From the NCBI GenBank assembly GCA_910588465.1, contig CAJUOP010000001.1, positions 116,476 to 180,475 of the forward strand: a DNA stretch of 64,000 nucleotides, in the 5' to 3' direction. This DNA comes from an uncultured Christensenellaceae bacterium. Its GTDB lineage: Bacteria; Bacillota; Clostridia; Christensenellales; Borkfalkiaceae. The notes under the pieces were generated by a model, which searched no databases, was not told where the DNA came from, and worked only from the letters and a program-made list of their open reading frames with translations. The translations under genes were made by a program, and so were the position numbers. Shown here one piece after another: positions 1-8,933 of the stretch (positions are counted from its first letter, which is position 1; each line of letters opens with the position of its first letter).

Positions 1-385
1 CCTCCGCGTTTTCCGCGAGATAGATATAAATTTTTTCGTCGGTGTAACCGGGGGAGGGATACAGCACGAGCAGCGGCTCCATCTCCGCCGCGAACAGTCC
101 CGTCTCCTCCTCCAACTCCCGCGCGGCGGCTTGCCGCGGGTCCTCGCCCGCGTTCAGCTTCCCCGCGGGGATCTCGTAAAGCTCCTCCCCGTACGCGTAA
201 CGGAACTGCTTCACCAAAGCGATTTTGCCGTTTTTTACGCACAGCACGGCGGCTCCGCCCGAGTGCTCCACGATCTCGCGCTTGCACGGCTTCCCGTCGG
301 GCAGGCGCGCGTCGTCGCACCGAAGCGAGAGAATCTTTCCACGATATACGTAATTTTTATTTACCGTCTCTTCCTTAAAATTCAT
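1..385 (-). CDS. Nudix hydrolase, ADP-ribose pyrophosphatase-like (3' part cut by window edge)
   Basis: The frame opens with ATG at 385 and runs off the left edge, so the C-terminus is missing. A complete Nudix box is visible around residues 62-84 (G-x5-E-x7-REL-x-EE-x-G-L), preceded by a strand-rich stretch (GGAAVLCVKNGKIALVKQFR) typical of the NudF/ADP-ribose pyrophosphatase branch, and followed by the LYPSPGYTDE segment common in that branch. The family hydrolyses ADP-ribose or related nucleoside diphosphate derivatives in the cytosol using Mg2+ held by the box glutamates. It starts 12 nt after the stop of the gene at 398-1114, so the two are probably co-transcribed. Substrate is inferred from resemblance only. 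Confidence 0.9.
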   Translation of the reverse strand, partial: MNFKEETVNKNYVYRGKILSLRCDDARLPDGKPCKREIVEHSGGAAVLCVKNGKIALVKQFRYAYGEELYEIPAGKLNAGEDPRQAAARELEEETGLFAAEMEPLLVLYPSPGYTDEKIYIYLAENAE

Positions 386-397
386 GATCCGATTCCT

Positions 398-1114
398 TTA
401 AAGCGCTTCGAAGCAGATTTTCGCCCCCTCCGCCGCTTCGGACGGCGCGCCCGAATACAGCAGAAAATAACGGTAACCGCATAAAAGCGCCTTCGCCGCG
501 GCGGCGTCGTTTCTGCCCACCGCCGTCTTTATCTGGGAGAGCATGACCTCCGCCGCAACCTTTTCGCCCACGTTCCGGTCGCTCTGCGCCGCGCGGGAGG
601 ACTCCGCCTCCGCCCACTCTCCCGCGGCGGAAAGCGCCTCGCTCTCCTTTTCCCGCAGTTCTTCCCCCACCGTACGGTTGAGCGATTCGGGAAAGCAGCT
701 TTTCACAATGTCGCGGAAGGGCACGATCATACGCTCGGCAAACTGCATATAGCTTGCGGTATAACTGCCGTCCACGTAAAAATAGCGCAACAGAAAATCT
801 CCCAGCGGCATGGCGCCCGCATCGAATTCCACCAGCAGACAAAACACGAACGCCAGCACGTCTCCCCGCTCCGCGGGAAGATACGCCGCGCCGTGCGCCG
901 CGCCCGCAAACGCGGGAAATCGCAAATAACTGCGCTTCGCCTTTGCGTAATCGAAATTCCTCGTCACCGCGGAAAAGAGATTTTCCAGCTCCTTCCCTCC
1001 GGCAACGGCTTTCAGCACGTCGGCAATGCGTTTTTCCGCCGCGGCATATTTCGCCGAAATCAGCTCGTCGCAAGCCGTAACGAATTTTATAATCTGTTCG
1101 TGCGTTCTTTCCAT
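398..1114 (-). CDS. Conserved-looking protein of unknown function
   Basis: This 238-aa protein is not one I recognise. It has no signal peptide or membrane segment and looks mainly alpha-helical, with an Ala/Glu-rich C-terminal half. The open frame extends to a TTG at 1129, but I prefer the ATG at 1114 because GAGG lies 6 nt upstream of it (plus-strand cctc at 1121-1124). A TATAAT-like -10 on the minus strand lies at 1165-1170, so this gene and the HPr-like gene are divergent from a shared 158-bp gap. The Nudix gene follows 12 nt downstream. Function cannot be inferred beyond likely co-transcription. Confidence 0.7.
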   Translation of the reverse strand: MERTHEQIIKFVTACDELISAKYAAAEKRIADVLKAVAGGKELENLFSAVTRNFDYAKAKRSYLRFPAFAGAAHGAAYLPAERGDVLAFVFCLLVEFDAGAMPLGDFLLRYFYVDGSYTASYMQFAERMIVPFRDIVKSCFPESLNRTVGEELREKESEALSAAGEWAEAESSRAAQSDRNVGEKVAAEVMLSQIKTAVGRNDAAAAKALLCGYRYFLLYSGAPSEAAEGAKICFEAL

Positions 1115-1211
1115 AATCTTCCTCTGCAAGTTGCGTAACGTTAAACTTTATGACGTCCGAAAACATTATAACACAAAAATCAAAAATATTAAAGAAATTT
1201 TTCAAAATATC

Positions 1212-1240
1212 TTGATTTTATAAAAGATTTTATGTATAAT
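1212..1240 (+). promoter_or_regulatory. Sigma-A type promoter of the HPr-like gene
   Basis: TTGATT (1212-1217), a 17-bp spacer and a perfect TATAAT (1235-1240) sit about 32 bp before the start codon of the gene at 1273. Confidence 0.75.
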
Positions 1241-1272
1241 GGTAAAAAACAATATCGGCGGAGGTACCGTAT

Positions 1273-1500
1273 ATGAAGTCCGTTACCATTTCTCTCGAAG
1301 TAGCGCAGCGCGTAAAAGAATTCGTATCTATCACGCAAAATTGCGATTTCGAAATTTTGTTGAAGAGCGGGAAATACGTTGTAGACGCAAAATCCATTCT
1401 GGGCATTTTCAGCCTCGATCTTTCCAAGCCCCTTACCGTGGAAATTTACAGCGACGACTGCGCGGAGCTTTTAAAGCAGCTCGCAAAATTTTCCGCATAA
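1273..1500 (+). CDS. HPr/Crh-like PTS domain protein without the active-site histidine
   Basis: The 75-aa product matches the HPr fold end to end. The GK-YVVDAKSILGIFSL stretch (residues about 33-48) corresponds to the regulatory Ser46 region of HPr (K-S-I-M-G-V-M-S-L). The N-terminal region that carries His15 in HPr (G-I-H-A-R-P) reads LEVAQRV here, and the protein contains no histidine. By analogy with Bacillus Crh, which also lacks His15, it would be unable to carry phosphate in the PTS but might act through the serine in catabolite control. The start is set by GGAGG upstream. A promoter (1212-1240) and its own terminator (1523-1551) make it monocistronic. Confidence 0.8.
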   Translation: MKSVTISLEVAQRVKEFVSITQNCDFEILLKSGKYVVDAKSILGIFSLDLSKPLTVEIYSDDCAELLKQLAKFSA

Positions 1501-1522
1501 CCGCTCCGGCGAACCGCAGGAA

Positions 1523-1551
1523 AGTCGCTTAAAGCCTTTAAGCGACTATTT
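1523..1551 (+). terminator. Rho-independent terminator of the HPr-like gene
   Basis: An 11-bp perfect stem (1523-1533 with 1537-1547) and a 3-nt loop are followed by ATTTTG. Confidence 0.8.
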
Positions 1552-1587
1552 TGTGTCCTATAAAAAACCCGTACACAAAGGCAGCTC

Positions 1588-2112
1588 ATGCAAATCAAAG
1601 GCGAAACATCCGTAAATAAATTAATACTGCTCTTCGTCTTTGATAAGATGGAAAGCCCCCTGTCCGAACGAACGCTCATCGATATGTGCACTTCGTCCAA
1701 CGACTGGATCAATTATATGGACTGCGTGGTGCTCATTCACAAATTGCTGTCCGACGGCTTTATTTGCGAAATTCCGGACGAGGACGACCCCCTTTACACC
1801 ATCACGCCCGAGGGCAGGGAGACGCTCGCGAACTTTTACATTAACATTCCGCGCAGCTCGCGCGAAGAAATTTCGCAGTTTATCAAAAACAACAGCACCA
1901 AATACCGCCGCCGTCAGGAGTGCAAGTCCGACTATTATCAGAACAAGGACGGCAGTTATACCGTATATTTAAAAATTCTGGCGCCCGTACAGCCCATGCT
2001 CGAATTAAAGTTTGTCGTGCCCGATAAAAAAACGGCGAACGCCATTTTTAAGAACTGGGAAGACAAGGCGTCGGAGCTCTACTCCACCGTATACGAAACA
2101 CTCGTCGATTAA
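1588..2112 (+). CDS. DUF4364 family winged-helix protein
   Basis: The 174-aa product has the layout of the clostridial DUF4364 family: an N-terminal helix-turn-helix (residues about 8-75) and a C-terminal beta-rich domain (about 110-165). The family is thought to be DNA-binding, but its targets are unknown. The ATG at 1588 has a weak AAAGG upstream. The TSCPD gene follows 19 nt after the stop, so the two are likely one transcript. No operator is obvious. Confidence 0.85.
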   Translation: MQIKGETSVNKLILLFVFDKMESPLSERTLIDMCTSSNDWINYMDCVVLIHKLLSDGFICEIPDEDDPLYTITPEGRETLANFYINIPRSSREEISQFIKNNSTKYRRRQECKSDYYQNKDGSYTVYLKILAPVQPMLELKFVVPDKKTANAIFKNWEDKASELYSTVYETLVD

Positions 2113-2131
2113 ATTTTAGAGGTATATATTT

Positions 2132-2380
2132 ATGGTTACTTATTCTACGAAAGGTACGTGCAGCAAACAAATCGTTTTCGATCTGGACGAAGAAAACAAA
2201 ATTCACAACGTTAAATTCATCGGCGGATGCAGCGGCAATCTGCAAGGCATCGGCAAGCTTGTCGAGGGCAAGACGCCCGAAGAGATCGTTCCCCTTTTAA
2301 AAGGAATCCGTTGCAAGCAGAACACCTCCTGTCCCGATCAGCTGGCGCAAGCGTTAGAGCCTTATATGAAAAAAGCGTAA
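2132..2380 (+). CDS. TSCPD domain protein (TIGR03905 type)
   Basis: This 82-aa protein carries the diagnostic CSGNLQGIGKL segment and the N-T-S-C-P-D motif near residue 69-74 that names the family. In other proteins the same domain sits at the C-terminus of class II ribonucleotide reductases; the free-standing form is common in Clostridia and has no established function. Cysteines at GTCSK, GGCSG, IRCK and TSCPD could bind metal, which is inference. AGAGG upstream supports the ATG at 2132. The transcript ends at the hairpin at 2405-2436. Confidence 0.9.
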   Translation: MVTYSTKGTCSKQIVFDLDEENKIHNVKFIGGCSGNLQGIGKLVEGKTPEEIVPLLKGIRCKQNTSCPDQLAQALEPYMKKA

Positions 2381-2404
2381 CTCCCCCGCTCATTTGCGGG
2401 AGAT

Positions 2405-2436
2405 AAAAAAAGCCTTCCCTTTGGGGAAGGCTTTTC
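2405..2436. terminator. Bidirectional terminator between convergent genes
   Basis: The stem 2411-2432 (AGCCTTCCC paired with GGGAAGGCT) is flanked by an A-run on the left and a T-run on the right, so it can stop the TSCPD transcript (+) and the giant-protein transcript (-). A smaller GC hairpin (about 2382-2401) precedes it. Confidence 0.85.
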
Positions 2437-2438
2437 TT

Positions 2439-5400
2439 TCACTGGAAGTGCGCGCCGTCGTCATCTATTATAATGATTTGCGGCTGCTGTTGCTGCGCGG
2501 GCTGTTGCGGTTCGTACGGCTGCATGGGTGCCTGCGTGTGCGCGCCGTGGTCGTCGATAACGATGATTTGCGGCTGTAGCGGCTGCCCATAGTCGTTGCC
2601 GTAACCGGATCCGTAATCGCCGTTATAATCGGGCTGAGGCGCGTTGTACTGCGGCTGGTTGTAGTCCCCTCCGTAGTTCTGTTGCTGTCCGTAGTCGGGC
2701 TGCGGCGCGTTGTACTGCGGCTGGTTGTAGTCCCCGCCGTAGTTTTGCTGCTGTCCGTAGTCGGGCTGCGGCGCGTTATACTGCGGCTGATTGTAATCCC
2801 CGCCGTAGTTTTGCTGCTGTCCGTAGTCGGGCTGCGATGCGTTATAATCCGACTGAGGCGCGTTATATTGCGGCTCGTTGTACTGAGGTTGATTGTACTG
2901 CGACTGGTTATAATCTTCGCCGAAGCTCTGTTGCGGCTGCGCCTCCTCATACGGCGCGCGCGAGCGAGCGCTGCTCCGCACGGGGCGCTCCTCTTCGAGC
3001 TCCTCGGGCACGGCGTTCCGTCTGCGGACGGATTTTTTCGCGGGCGTCTCCTGTATATCCGCGTCCTCGTCCGAAGCCGTATTCCGTCTGCGCGGGCGTT
3101 TGCTCTCGCGGGCGAAATCGTCGTCGCCGTAATCCTCGAGCTCCGCCTGCCGCCTGCGCGAGCGCTTGCTTTCGCGGGCGAAGTCGTCGTTACCGAACTC
3201 CTCCAACTCGTTCCCGAGCGCCGAAGCCGCACCGAGCGCTCCCATCGCGCCCAGAGCGTCCGCGGAGCCCGTCCGAGCCCCCGCGCCCATTTCGCCGAGC
3301 GAGCCGTCGTTCAGCGAGCCGTCCATGCCGAGCGGCAGCGCTCCCAAAGAATTCCCCTGCGCGCTCAAATCCGAATCCATGCCGTAAGGCAGTCCGCCGA
3401 TCCCGAGCGAGCCCGCTCCGTCGTTCATCGAAGCCGCGCCCAAAGGAGAATCCAAAGGCGAACTCATGGGCGAACCCATTGCCGAACCCAAAGGAGCGTC
3501 CAAAGGCGATCCCAACCCGCCCATAGAGGCGAGCCCCGCGCCCGCGGGCTGTTGCATTCCCATGCCCTGCGCGGCAATGCCCGCCTCGGACGGATACTGC
3601 GGATATGCGGGCGGATAAGAATAGGGCGCGTTCGCGTAAGGAGCGGGCGCCCCGCCCGCGTTATTCGCGTTGTTTGCATTGTTCGCGGCGCTGCCGTTTG
3701 CGTCGTTTTTCGCACCCGAAATGGCTTCGCGCATTGCCGCAAGCTCTTCCTTTAACAGACTCATACCGTCCGCCGCGGCGCTCTGCGCACTTTCCCGAGC
3801 GGCAACGGGTTCGGGGGCGGGCTCTTCCGCGGGCTCTTCGTCCTTTTCCTCTTCGGCGATCTCCGCGACCTCTTCCGAGAGCTCCTCCTCGTACGCCTCT
3901 ACGTTCGCGCGCTTGGGCTTCTTTGCCGCAGCCACGATTCCAAGCACCAGGAAAGCCAGAACGCAGAAAGCGACCACCAGCCAGATCCAGTACTGTTTTA
4001 ACAATCCGAGCGCTTTATCCGCAAAGCTTGCCGTGCGGGTAAAGCTGGTTTCGATCTCGTTCGGGTTGCCGTCCTTGCGGATATCCTCGGCAAACTCGAA
4101 ATCGTTCGCATACGCGCCGTCCAGCACGCCGACCGCGCGGTACTCGATCCCGTCCTCGAATTCTCCGAAGGCAGCTTCGTTCCCGTTCGCGTCGATATAT
4201 TTAATAGTATACTTCCCTTCGTACTCGGGATTTTCGGGGATAAACTTCCCCTCTTCGTCCCACGTGCCCGCGATCACGGCTTTTTTAATTTCCCACGGCA
4301 GCTCGATATCGTCCGTGGCGGGATCTCCGTCCCTGGTCGGCGCGGAAGCCCAGCGTGTGTTTACGGGGTCCAAAAGGCTGAATTTCACCGCATATTCGCC
4401 CGCGCGCAGCACGATAAGCGCGCCGTTTTCTTCTTCGGCGGCGGTTCCCGCATTTTTGGGAGTAAAGCCGACAATTTCCACCGCTACCCAGTCCGCATAG
4501 CCCGCGGGCAGGTAGTTGAACGGATCGAATTTGCTTCCGTTAAAGGTCTGCGGGTCGAGCTTGGGCAGCTCCATTTCCCGTACGGTGATTTCGAAGGTAA
4601 AGTCGAGCGGAATATCGCCCACGCCCGCCCAGCTCACGTTTTCGTCCGTGCGCAGCTTTATGGTAAGGTGATACGAACCCACCTCCAACGCCTTATAATC
4701 CGCGCTGTTTTGAATTTCCACGCCGTCTATTTCCATCGTCACGTGGTCTTTGATGTCGTCCCAATTGGTAATGGTAAAGCTCTGTTCGTTGCCCGTATAC
4801 GGCAACGTGGTCGCGCTGTACACGGGAACGGGAATTTCGATCACCACGTTCGAGGGATCCATTCCCGTGGTAAATTCGAATTCGGTCTGCGCCGTAGGGT
4901 CGAATTCGGCGTTGTTCAACTCCGTATCCTTTATTTTTAACACGGCGACGTACTTTGTTTCGTACTTTAACGCGGACTTATCCGCAGGATTCGTATCCCG
5001 CGTGCCATCCTCGAACACCTCGAATATCTCGTAATCGTACAGCGGCGAATAGTCCGTGCCGCCCATATAATCGCTGTCCGCGATCACCTTTTCCTTGGGA
5101 GGCGCGATCCCCTTTCCCGTCGTCCAGCCGTCCGTTAAAAGCGGCAGCTTGTTTATTACAAAGTAGTGGCGCGCGGGGTCGAGGCGATACGCCAGCTCGT
5201 ACTGCGCGGCGTTGTCGCCCGCAAACTTTACGTCGATATAATAGCTGCCCGCCTCGGTGGGAAAATCCGTCCCCAGCGAAACGTCGGGCTCGCCCGCAAC
5301 GGTGCTCACGCGGAATATCTCGTAAGAAATATCCGCCTGCATGGCGATGGTGGGCGCCTGCCCCTGCGGCTGACCGTTGTAAACATAGGCATCGGGTCCG

Positions 5401-8400
5401 AAATCGACGGGCACGCCCTGGCGGTTGTCGCCCACGGTAAAGGTTTTTACCAGCTCGGTTACGTTCAAGCCCGAAACGGTGTTATACAGCTGATAGTTCG
5501 CCGCCATGTCGTCTTTTACTTTCAGTTTGATATAATATTTGGTGATCGTCCCCGGCGTAACGTCGATATCCTTGGTGATATCCTCTATCTTGTCCTCTTC
5601 CTTGCATTCGGAATTGCTGTAATAGGTCACCTCGAGGATATTCGGATACTGCGCCATCACGTTGGGCACGGGCACAAAGTACTGGTCGCCCTGCTCGTCG
5701 TAAAGCTCCGTACTCGTCGCCCAGTCCGCGCTCTTGGTGCTGGTGCGGATCTGCACGGGCGTCACCTCCCACACGTGCGTGATATAGGCGGAGGTCTCCG
5801 AATTTTTCGTAATGCCGTCCCCGTCGTCCGCAGCGGGATCGCCGAACCAATCCTCGAAGGCGTGGTTGGTGTCGCAGGTGAGCAGATAGCCCGCGGTGTA
5901 AGTCCCCACCACCGTCGCCATGTTCACCGCCTCGAAGTCTCCCAAACCGCCGTCGATAAAGTCCACCGAAAGCCAGCCGCTCGCGGAATATCCGCCGTAA
6001 GCGGGCGGCATGGTCTCGCCCGAGCCCGAGGTGGAAGAGCCGACAAACTGCTTGATCGTCCCCGTGGGAGAATCGAGCAGATACATATAAACGGGCATTC
6101 CCTTCTGATATTCGGGATCGTCCGCCCATACCAGCTTCGACAAATCGTACGTCAGCGGCGTAATTTTAAAGGTAGCCGTATATACGGTTACCACGTCGGG
6201 CGCGAGCACGTAGCCGGGCTTCGCGGAAACCGTCGCGGTGGCGGTATACGAAAGCCCGTTCGGCTCTACGTTCGTCGCCTGATAGGTGCCCGAATAGGTC
6301 ACCTCCACGCCTGCGGGCAGCTTGTCGAGATTCAGTCCGAACGTGTATTCCTGTTCGTTGTACTCCACCAGCGTTTCGGCGGCGGTCACGGTGTTCGTGC
6401 CCGTTTTGGGATTTTCGTACTGCCATTCGACGTCCAGCGAAGCGATCGTCGCCTCTAAAATAAAGAAGTCGAACTGCGCCGCGTTGTTCTTAATGGTATA
6501 GTTCTTGTTCGCCGCTATGTCGGGCGCGAGCTCTACGTACAGCGCGTATTTGGTGTTGGCTTCGAAGCCCGTTAAATCCACGGTCACGTTGATATCCGCG
6601 CCGTTCACCGTCATGGCGGAGTCGGGCACGTCTACGGGCGCGCTCGTCGTCCCGTCCTTCGTCTTGGTGTAATACACGTGCAGCTTGGGGTTTTCGTTGT
6701 TCACCACCCCCGTTGCCGTAATTTTAATGTCCGTTCTGTCCCCGTTCGACCAGCTCGTGACCGAATCGTTATCGAAGGTTACGTTCAGCTCCCGCTTTAC
6801 GATTTTCAGCGTAATGATGCGCGTGGGCGCGGTGTTGGTGTAGTCCGCCCAGCGGGTGTTCGCCCCGCCGTCCAAAAGGCTTACGGTAACGGTGTATTCG
6901 CCCACGTTGCGCGCGCGGAATTTCCCCGTGGAGGCGGAATAGGCAAGTCCGCCCGTTCTCGCGCCGATGCTCACACCCACCAAGGCGTTGTTCGCCGCGT
7001 CGTTGACCAAATCGAAGTCCTGCCAGTCGCCCGAGTACTGCACCGTGGTAACGGTGCCCGAAATATCCCCCGCGCTCAGCGAAGAATTTGTAAAATAGGG
7101 CAAACCGACGCTCTCCTTGGGTTTGGTAAAGGGTGCCTCGCAGTTTTTTGTATAGTCTATTTCGTAGTTACAGGTAGAGGGGTTGGAAATGTACGGTCGC
7201 GCAAAATAGCTTCCCGCCACCGTCGGCTTGGTCGTCGTCCAGCTGCTGCTGCCCGATTTTCGGTATTCCAAGGCAAAGGCGGGCGCGCTTGCCTTCCAGG
7301 TGCCGTCGTCGTTCTTGTCGTTGGCATAAGGCAGCTTGATGTCGGACATTTCGATCGCCGCCCCGTCGAGCAAATCTCCGTTTTCGTCGATGGTGGGCTG
7401 CTCCATCTGTACTTTCTTTTTAGTAATAATTACGTTGATGTCTTTGGAGCGCACCGTGTTGCTTTCGTTTTTAAACGCATAGTCGGGGTCGAGTAGATCC
7501 ACGGTAACAACGTGCGTACCAACGTCCGTAAAATTGCCCGATTTTTCCGTTACGCTCAGCGCGGAAGAATCCGCCCACGTAACCAGTGAGGAAAGCTCCT
7601 GCTTTTGTCCGTTATATTCCGTGCTAATATCGTCCGTGGGAATGGGATAAACGGCGTCCGCTTCCGCGTCGGTAAGATTCAGGTGCAGACAGGGGCGGAT
7701 GTAACCGCTGCTCGATCCGTTCCAGCTACCTCCTCCGAGCTGAAGATAATCGACGTACGAGCTACCAGCACCGCCCGTACGGGACAAGTACGTATAGGAA
7801 GTATCGCGCAACGCTTTTTGCGGACACCACACGCCCGATTTCGTCTCATTCGATTTCCAGCTCGCCCCCACTTCGGTAAGACTGGGCAGCCATAAATAAT
7901 CGTTTATCCAGTCGGTGGCGTATGCCTTGGAGAGCGAGGAAGTTACGTAATTCCCCACAGCCCAATTGTCTACCGCCGTCGTCGCCTCATACGCCTCGTT
8001 ATGCAAGTTGCAGTTGGTGCTCCAACCCCCCTGAATTTTATCCAGATACGACCAGCTCTGAATGCCCTGATAGCGCACCTTTTTGGGCTGCGTGATATAG
8101 TCGATCAAGCTCCCCGTCGCGTTCGTCAGCGTAAATTTGGCAAACTGATTGCTTGCGCGCATCGCCGCCGTCACCGTGCCGTTTAAACTGTCGTACCCCG
8201 CAGTCGTTTTATAAGACGCATAGTGCGTGTCGCTTCCGTCGGGATTGCCCGCATTTAAAAGCGCCATGCGCGCATAACAGCTGCTGTACATATTAAACGG
8301 ATATTTATGGTTTGCCCCCGTATATGAACTATTCGAGCTGCTCCCCTCGTTCCATGTACCCTGTTTTACCGTAAGTTCGTTGGGGTCCTTTAACATTAAA

Positions 8401-8816
8401 GTGGCGATCACTTTTCCGTCTAAATCGCGCGTTACGTAAGTAACCGCCCAGGTAAGCCCGCCGAACTTTACGTTTAACATCGCATCGCCGTTCAACTGCC
8501 GCGACGTTAAAAAGTTGGAAACTTTATAGGCGGAGGGATTGTTCGCCAAATTGTTCGTGCCGCCCATGCCCGAAACCTGCGTCCAGTTGGTTTCGCCTGC
8601 CACGGCGTTCGCCACGTCCGCAAACGTCGCGTCTTTGTTGTTTAAAATTGCCTGATACAGCTTTGTAAGATTTTCGCCGTTAAATATTTTGGTGGAAGTA
8701 AAATTTTCGTAACCGTTTATGGTAATTTCGTCTACGGTGACCTCCGCAGCCTGCGCGACGGTGCTTTTTTTATTCGGCAAAGCAAACAGCGCGCCGCATA
8801 CGAACGCCGCGCACAA
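2439..8816 (-). CDS. Giant surface protein: DUF6273-like and Ig-like repeats, TM anchor, disordered cytoplasmic tail; leader out of frame
   Basis: The continuous frame encodes 2,125 aa but has no proper start. The true start is probably ATG 8895, read through a G-run (8857-8865) that is one base too long as written. In order: remainder of a signal peptide, a DUF6273-like domain at about 100-380 (ending YIRPCLHLNL), many Ig/beta-sandwich repeats to about 1590, one TM segment (WIWLVVAFCVLAFLVLGIV, about 1605-1625), a KKPKR stop-transfer, and a tail of about 490 aa. The tail holds an acidic stretch, G/S/L/M-rich low complexity, two copies of DDFARESKR, QPQYNAPQPDYGQQQNYGG repeats and two Q-I-I-[VI]-I-D-D endings. 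It is probably a wall-spanning adhesin or sensor with a cytoplasmic tail. The ligand is unknown. It probably depends on the promoter at 9356-9384. Confidence 0.85.
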   Translation of the reverse strand: MCAAFVCGALFALPNKKSTVAQAAEVTVDEITINGYENFTSTKIFNGENLTKLYQAILNNKDATFADVANAVAGETNWTQVSGMGGTNNLANNPSAYKVSNFLTSRQLNGDAMLNVKFGGLTWAVTYVTRDLDGKVIATLMLKDPNELTVKQGTWNEGSSSNSSYTGANHKYPFNMYSSCYARMALLNAGNPDGSDTHYASYKTTAGYDSLNGTVTAAMRASNQFAKFTLTNATGSLIDYITQPKKVRYQGIQSWSYLDKIQGGWSTNCNLHNEAYEATTAVDNWAVGNYVTSSLSKAYATDWINDYLWLPSLTEVGASWKSNETKSGVWCPQKALRDTSYTYLSRTGGAGSSYVDYLQLGGGSWNGSSSGYIRPCLHLNLTDAEADAVYPIPTDDISTEYNGQKQELSSLVTWADSSALSVTEKSGNFTDVGTHVVTVDLLDPDYAFKNESNTVRSKDINVIITKKKVQMEQPTIDENGDLLDGAAIEMSDIKLPYANDKNDDGTWKASAPAFALEYRKSGSSSWTTTKPTVAGSYFARPYISNPSTCNYEIDYTKNCEAPFTKPKESVGLPYFTNSSLSAGDISGTVTTVQYSGDWQDFDLVNDAANNALVGVSIGARTGGLAYSASTGKFRARNVGEYTVTVSLLDGGANTRWADYTNTAPTRIITLKIVKRELNVTFDNDSVTSWSNGDRTDIKITATGVVNNENPKLHVYYTKTKDGTTSAPVDVPDSAMTVNGADINVTVDLTGFEANTKYALYVELAPDIAANKNYTIKNNAAQFDFFILEATIASLDVEWQYENPKTGTNTVTAAETLVEYNEQEYTFGLNLDKLPAGVEVTYSGTYQATNVEPNGLSYTATATVSAKPGYVLAPDVVTVYTATFKITPLTYDLSKLVWADDPEYQKGMPVYMYLLDSPTGTIKQFVGSSTSGSGETMPPAYGGYSASGWLSVDFIDGGLGDFEAVNMATVVGTYTAGYLLTCDTNHAFEDWFGDPAADDGDGITKNSETSAYITHVWEVTPVQIRTSTKSADWATSTELYDEQGDQYFVPVPNVMAQYPNILEVTYYSNSECKEEDKIEDITKDIDVTPGTITKYYIKLKVKDDMAANYQLYNTVSGLNVTELVKTFTVGDNRQGVPVDFGPDAYVYNGQPQGQAPTIAMQADISYEIFRVSTVAGEPDVSLGTDFPTEAGSYYIDVKFAGDNAAQYELAYRLDPARHYFVINKLPLLTDGWTTGKGIAPPKEKVIADSDYMGGTDYSPLYDYEIFEVFEDGTRDTNPADKSALKYETKYVAVLKIKDTELNNAEFDPTAQTEFEFTTGMDPSNVVIEIPVPVYSATTLPYTGNEQSFTITNWDDIKDHVTMEIDGVEIQNSADYKALEVGSYHLTIKLRTDENVSWAGVGDIPLDFTFEITVREMELPKLDPQTFNGSKFDPFNYLPAGYADWVAVEIVGFTPKNAGTAAEEENGALIVLRAGEYAVKFSLLDPVNTRWASAPTRDGDPATDDIELPWEIKKAVIAGTWDEEGKFIPENPEYEGKYTIKYIDANGNEAAFGEFEDGIEYRAVGVLDGAYANDFEFAEDIRKDGNPNEIETSFTRTASFADKALGLLKQYWIWLVVAFCVLAFLVLGIVAAAKKPKRANVEAYEEELSEEVAEIAEEEKDEEPAEEPAPEPVAARESAQSAAADGMSLLKEELAAMREAISGAKNDANGSAANNANNANNAGGAPAPYANAPYSYPPAYPQYPSEAGIAAQGMGMQQPAGAGLASMGGLGSPLDAPLGSAMGSPMSSPLDSPLGAASMNDGAGSLGIGGLPYGMDSDLSAQGNSLGALPLGMDGSLNDGSLGEMGAGARTGSADALGAMGALGAASALGNELEEFGNDDFARESKRSRRRQAELEDYGDDDFARESKRPRRRNTASDEDADIQETPAKKSVRRRNAVPEELEEERPVRSSARSRAPYEEAQPQQSFGEDYNQSQYNQPQYNEPQYNAPQSDYNASQPDYGQQQNYGGDYNQPQYNAPQPDYGQQQNYGGDYNQPQYNAPQPDYGQQQNYGGDYNQPQYNAPQPDYNGDYGSGYGNDYGQPLQPQIIVIDDHGAHTQAPMQPYEPQQPAQQQQPQIIIIDDDGAHFQ
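2641..2838 (-). repeat. 66-bp tandem repeat, three copies, in the tail of the giant protein
   Basis: Units start at 2641, 2707 and 2773 with a few third-position differences and encode a 22-residue Q/N/Y/P-rich unit. A degenerate fourth copy continues to about 2900. The composition resembles prion-like low-complexity sequence. Confidence 0.9.
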
Positions 8817-8895
8817 TAAAAAAGCGCAAATAATTCGGAGAAGTAATCTGTTAGTACCCCCCCCCGATTCTCATTCGCTTACCCTTCTGTCGCAT
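8817..8895 (-). other. Probable N-terminal leader of the giant protein, out of frame by one base
   Basis: ATG 8895 follows AGAGGAAG, a good ribosome binding site. As written the frame reads MRQKGKRMRIGGGY and then a stop at 8853-8851. With eight rather than nine G it reads MRQKGKRMRIGGGTNRLLLR and then a hydrophobic stretch straight into the 2,125-aa frame. That makes a textbook signal peptide: basic n-region, then L/A/C-rich h-region ending near A-L-P. The open frame itself has an upstream stop (8873-8871) and no ATG, only a TTG at 8816. Confidence 0.8.
8857..8865 (-). repeat. G9 homopolymer (C9 on + strand) inside the leader codons
   Basis: Nine consecutive G on the coding strand cover codons 11-13 of the predicted leader. 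A length of 8 or 11 puts leader and body in frame; 9 does not. This is either a slipped-strand switch or a homopolymer sequencing error. Confidence 0.85.
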
Positions 8896-8933
8896 ATATC
8901 TTCCTCTTTTCCGTATTTTTATTATTCCGTCTT

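Noticed and set aside
375..1205. 276-aa minus-strand frame overlapping the first two genes
   Set aside because: Its Arg/Gly-rich translation is a frame shadow; the overlapping 398-1114 frame has the ribosome site and normal composition.
2682..6458. Long open frames on the + strand across the giant surface protein gene
   Set aside because: They are antisense shadows of a GC-rich coding frame. Their translations are Arg/Ala/Val-rich low complexity with no domain or ribosome site. The same holds for open frames opposite 21533-23101 and 59720-61075.
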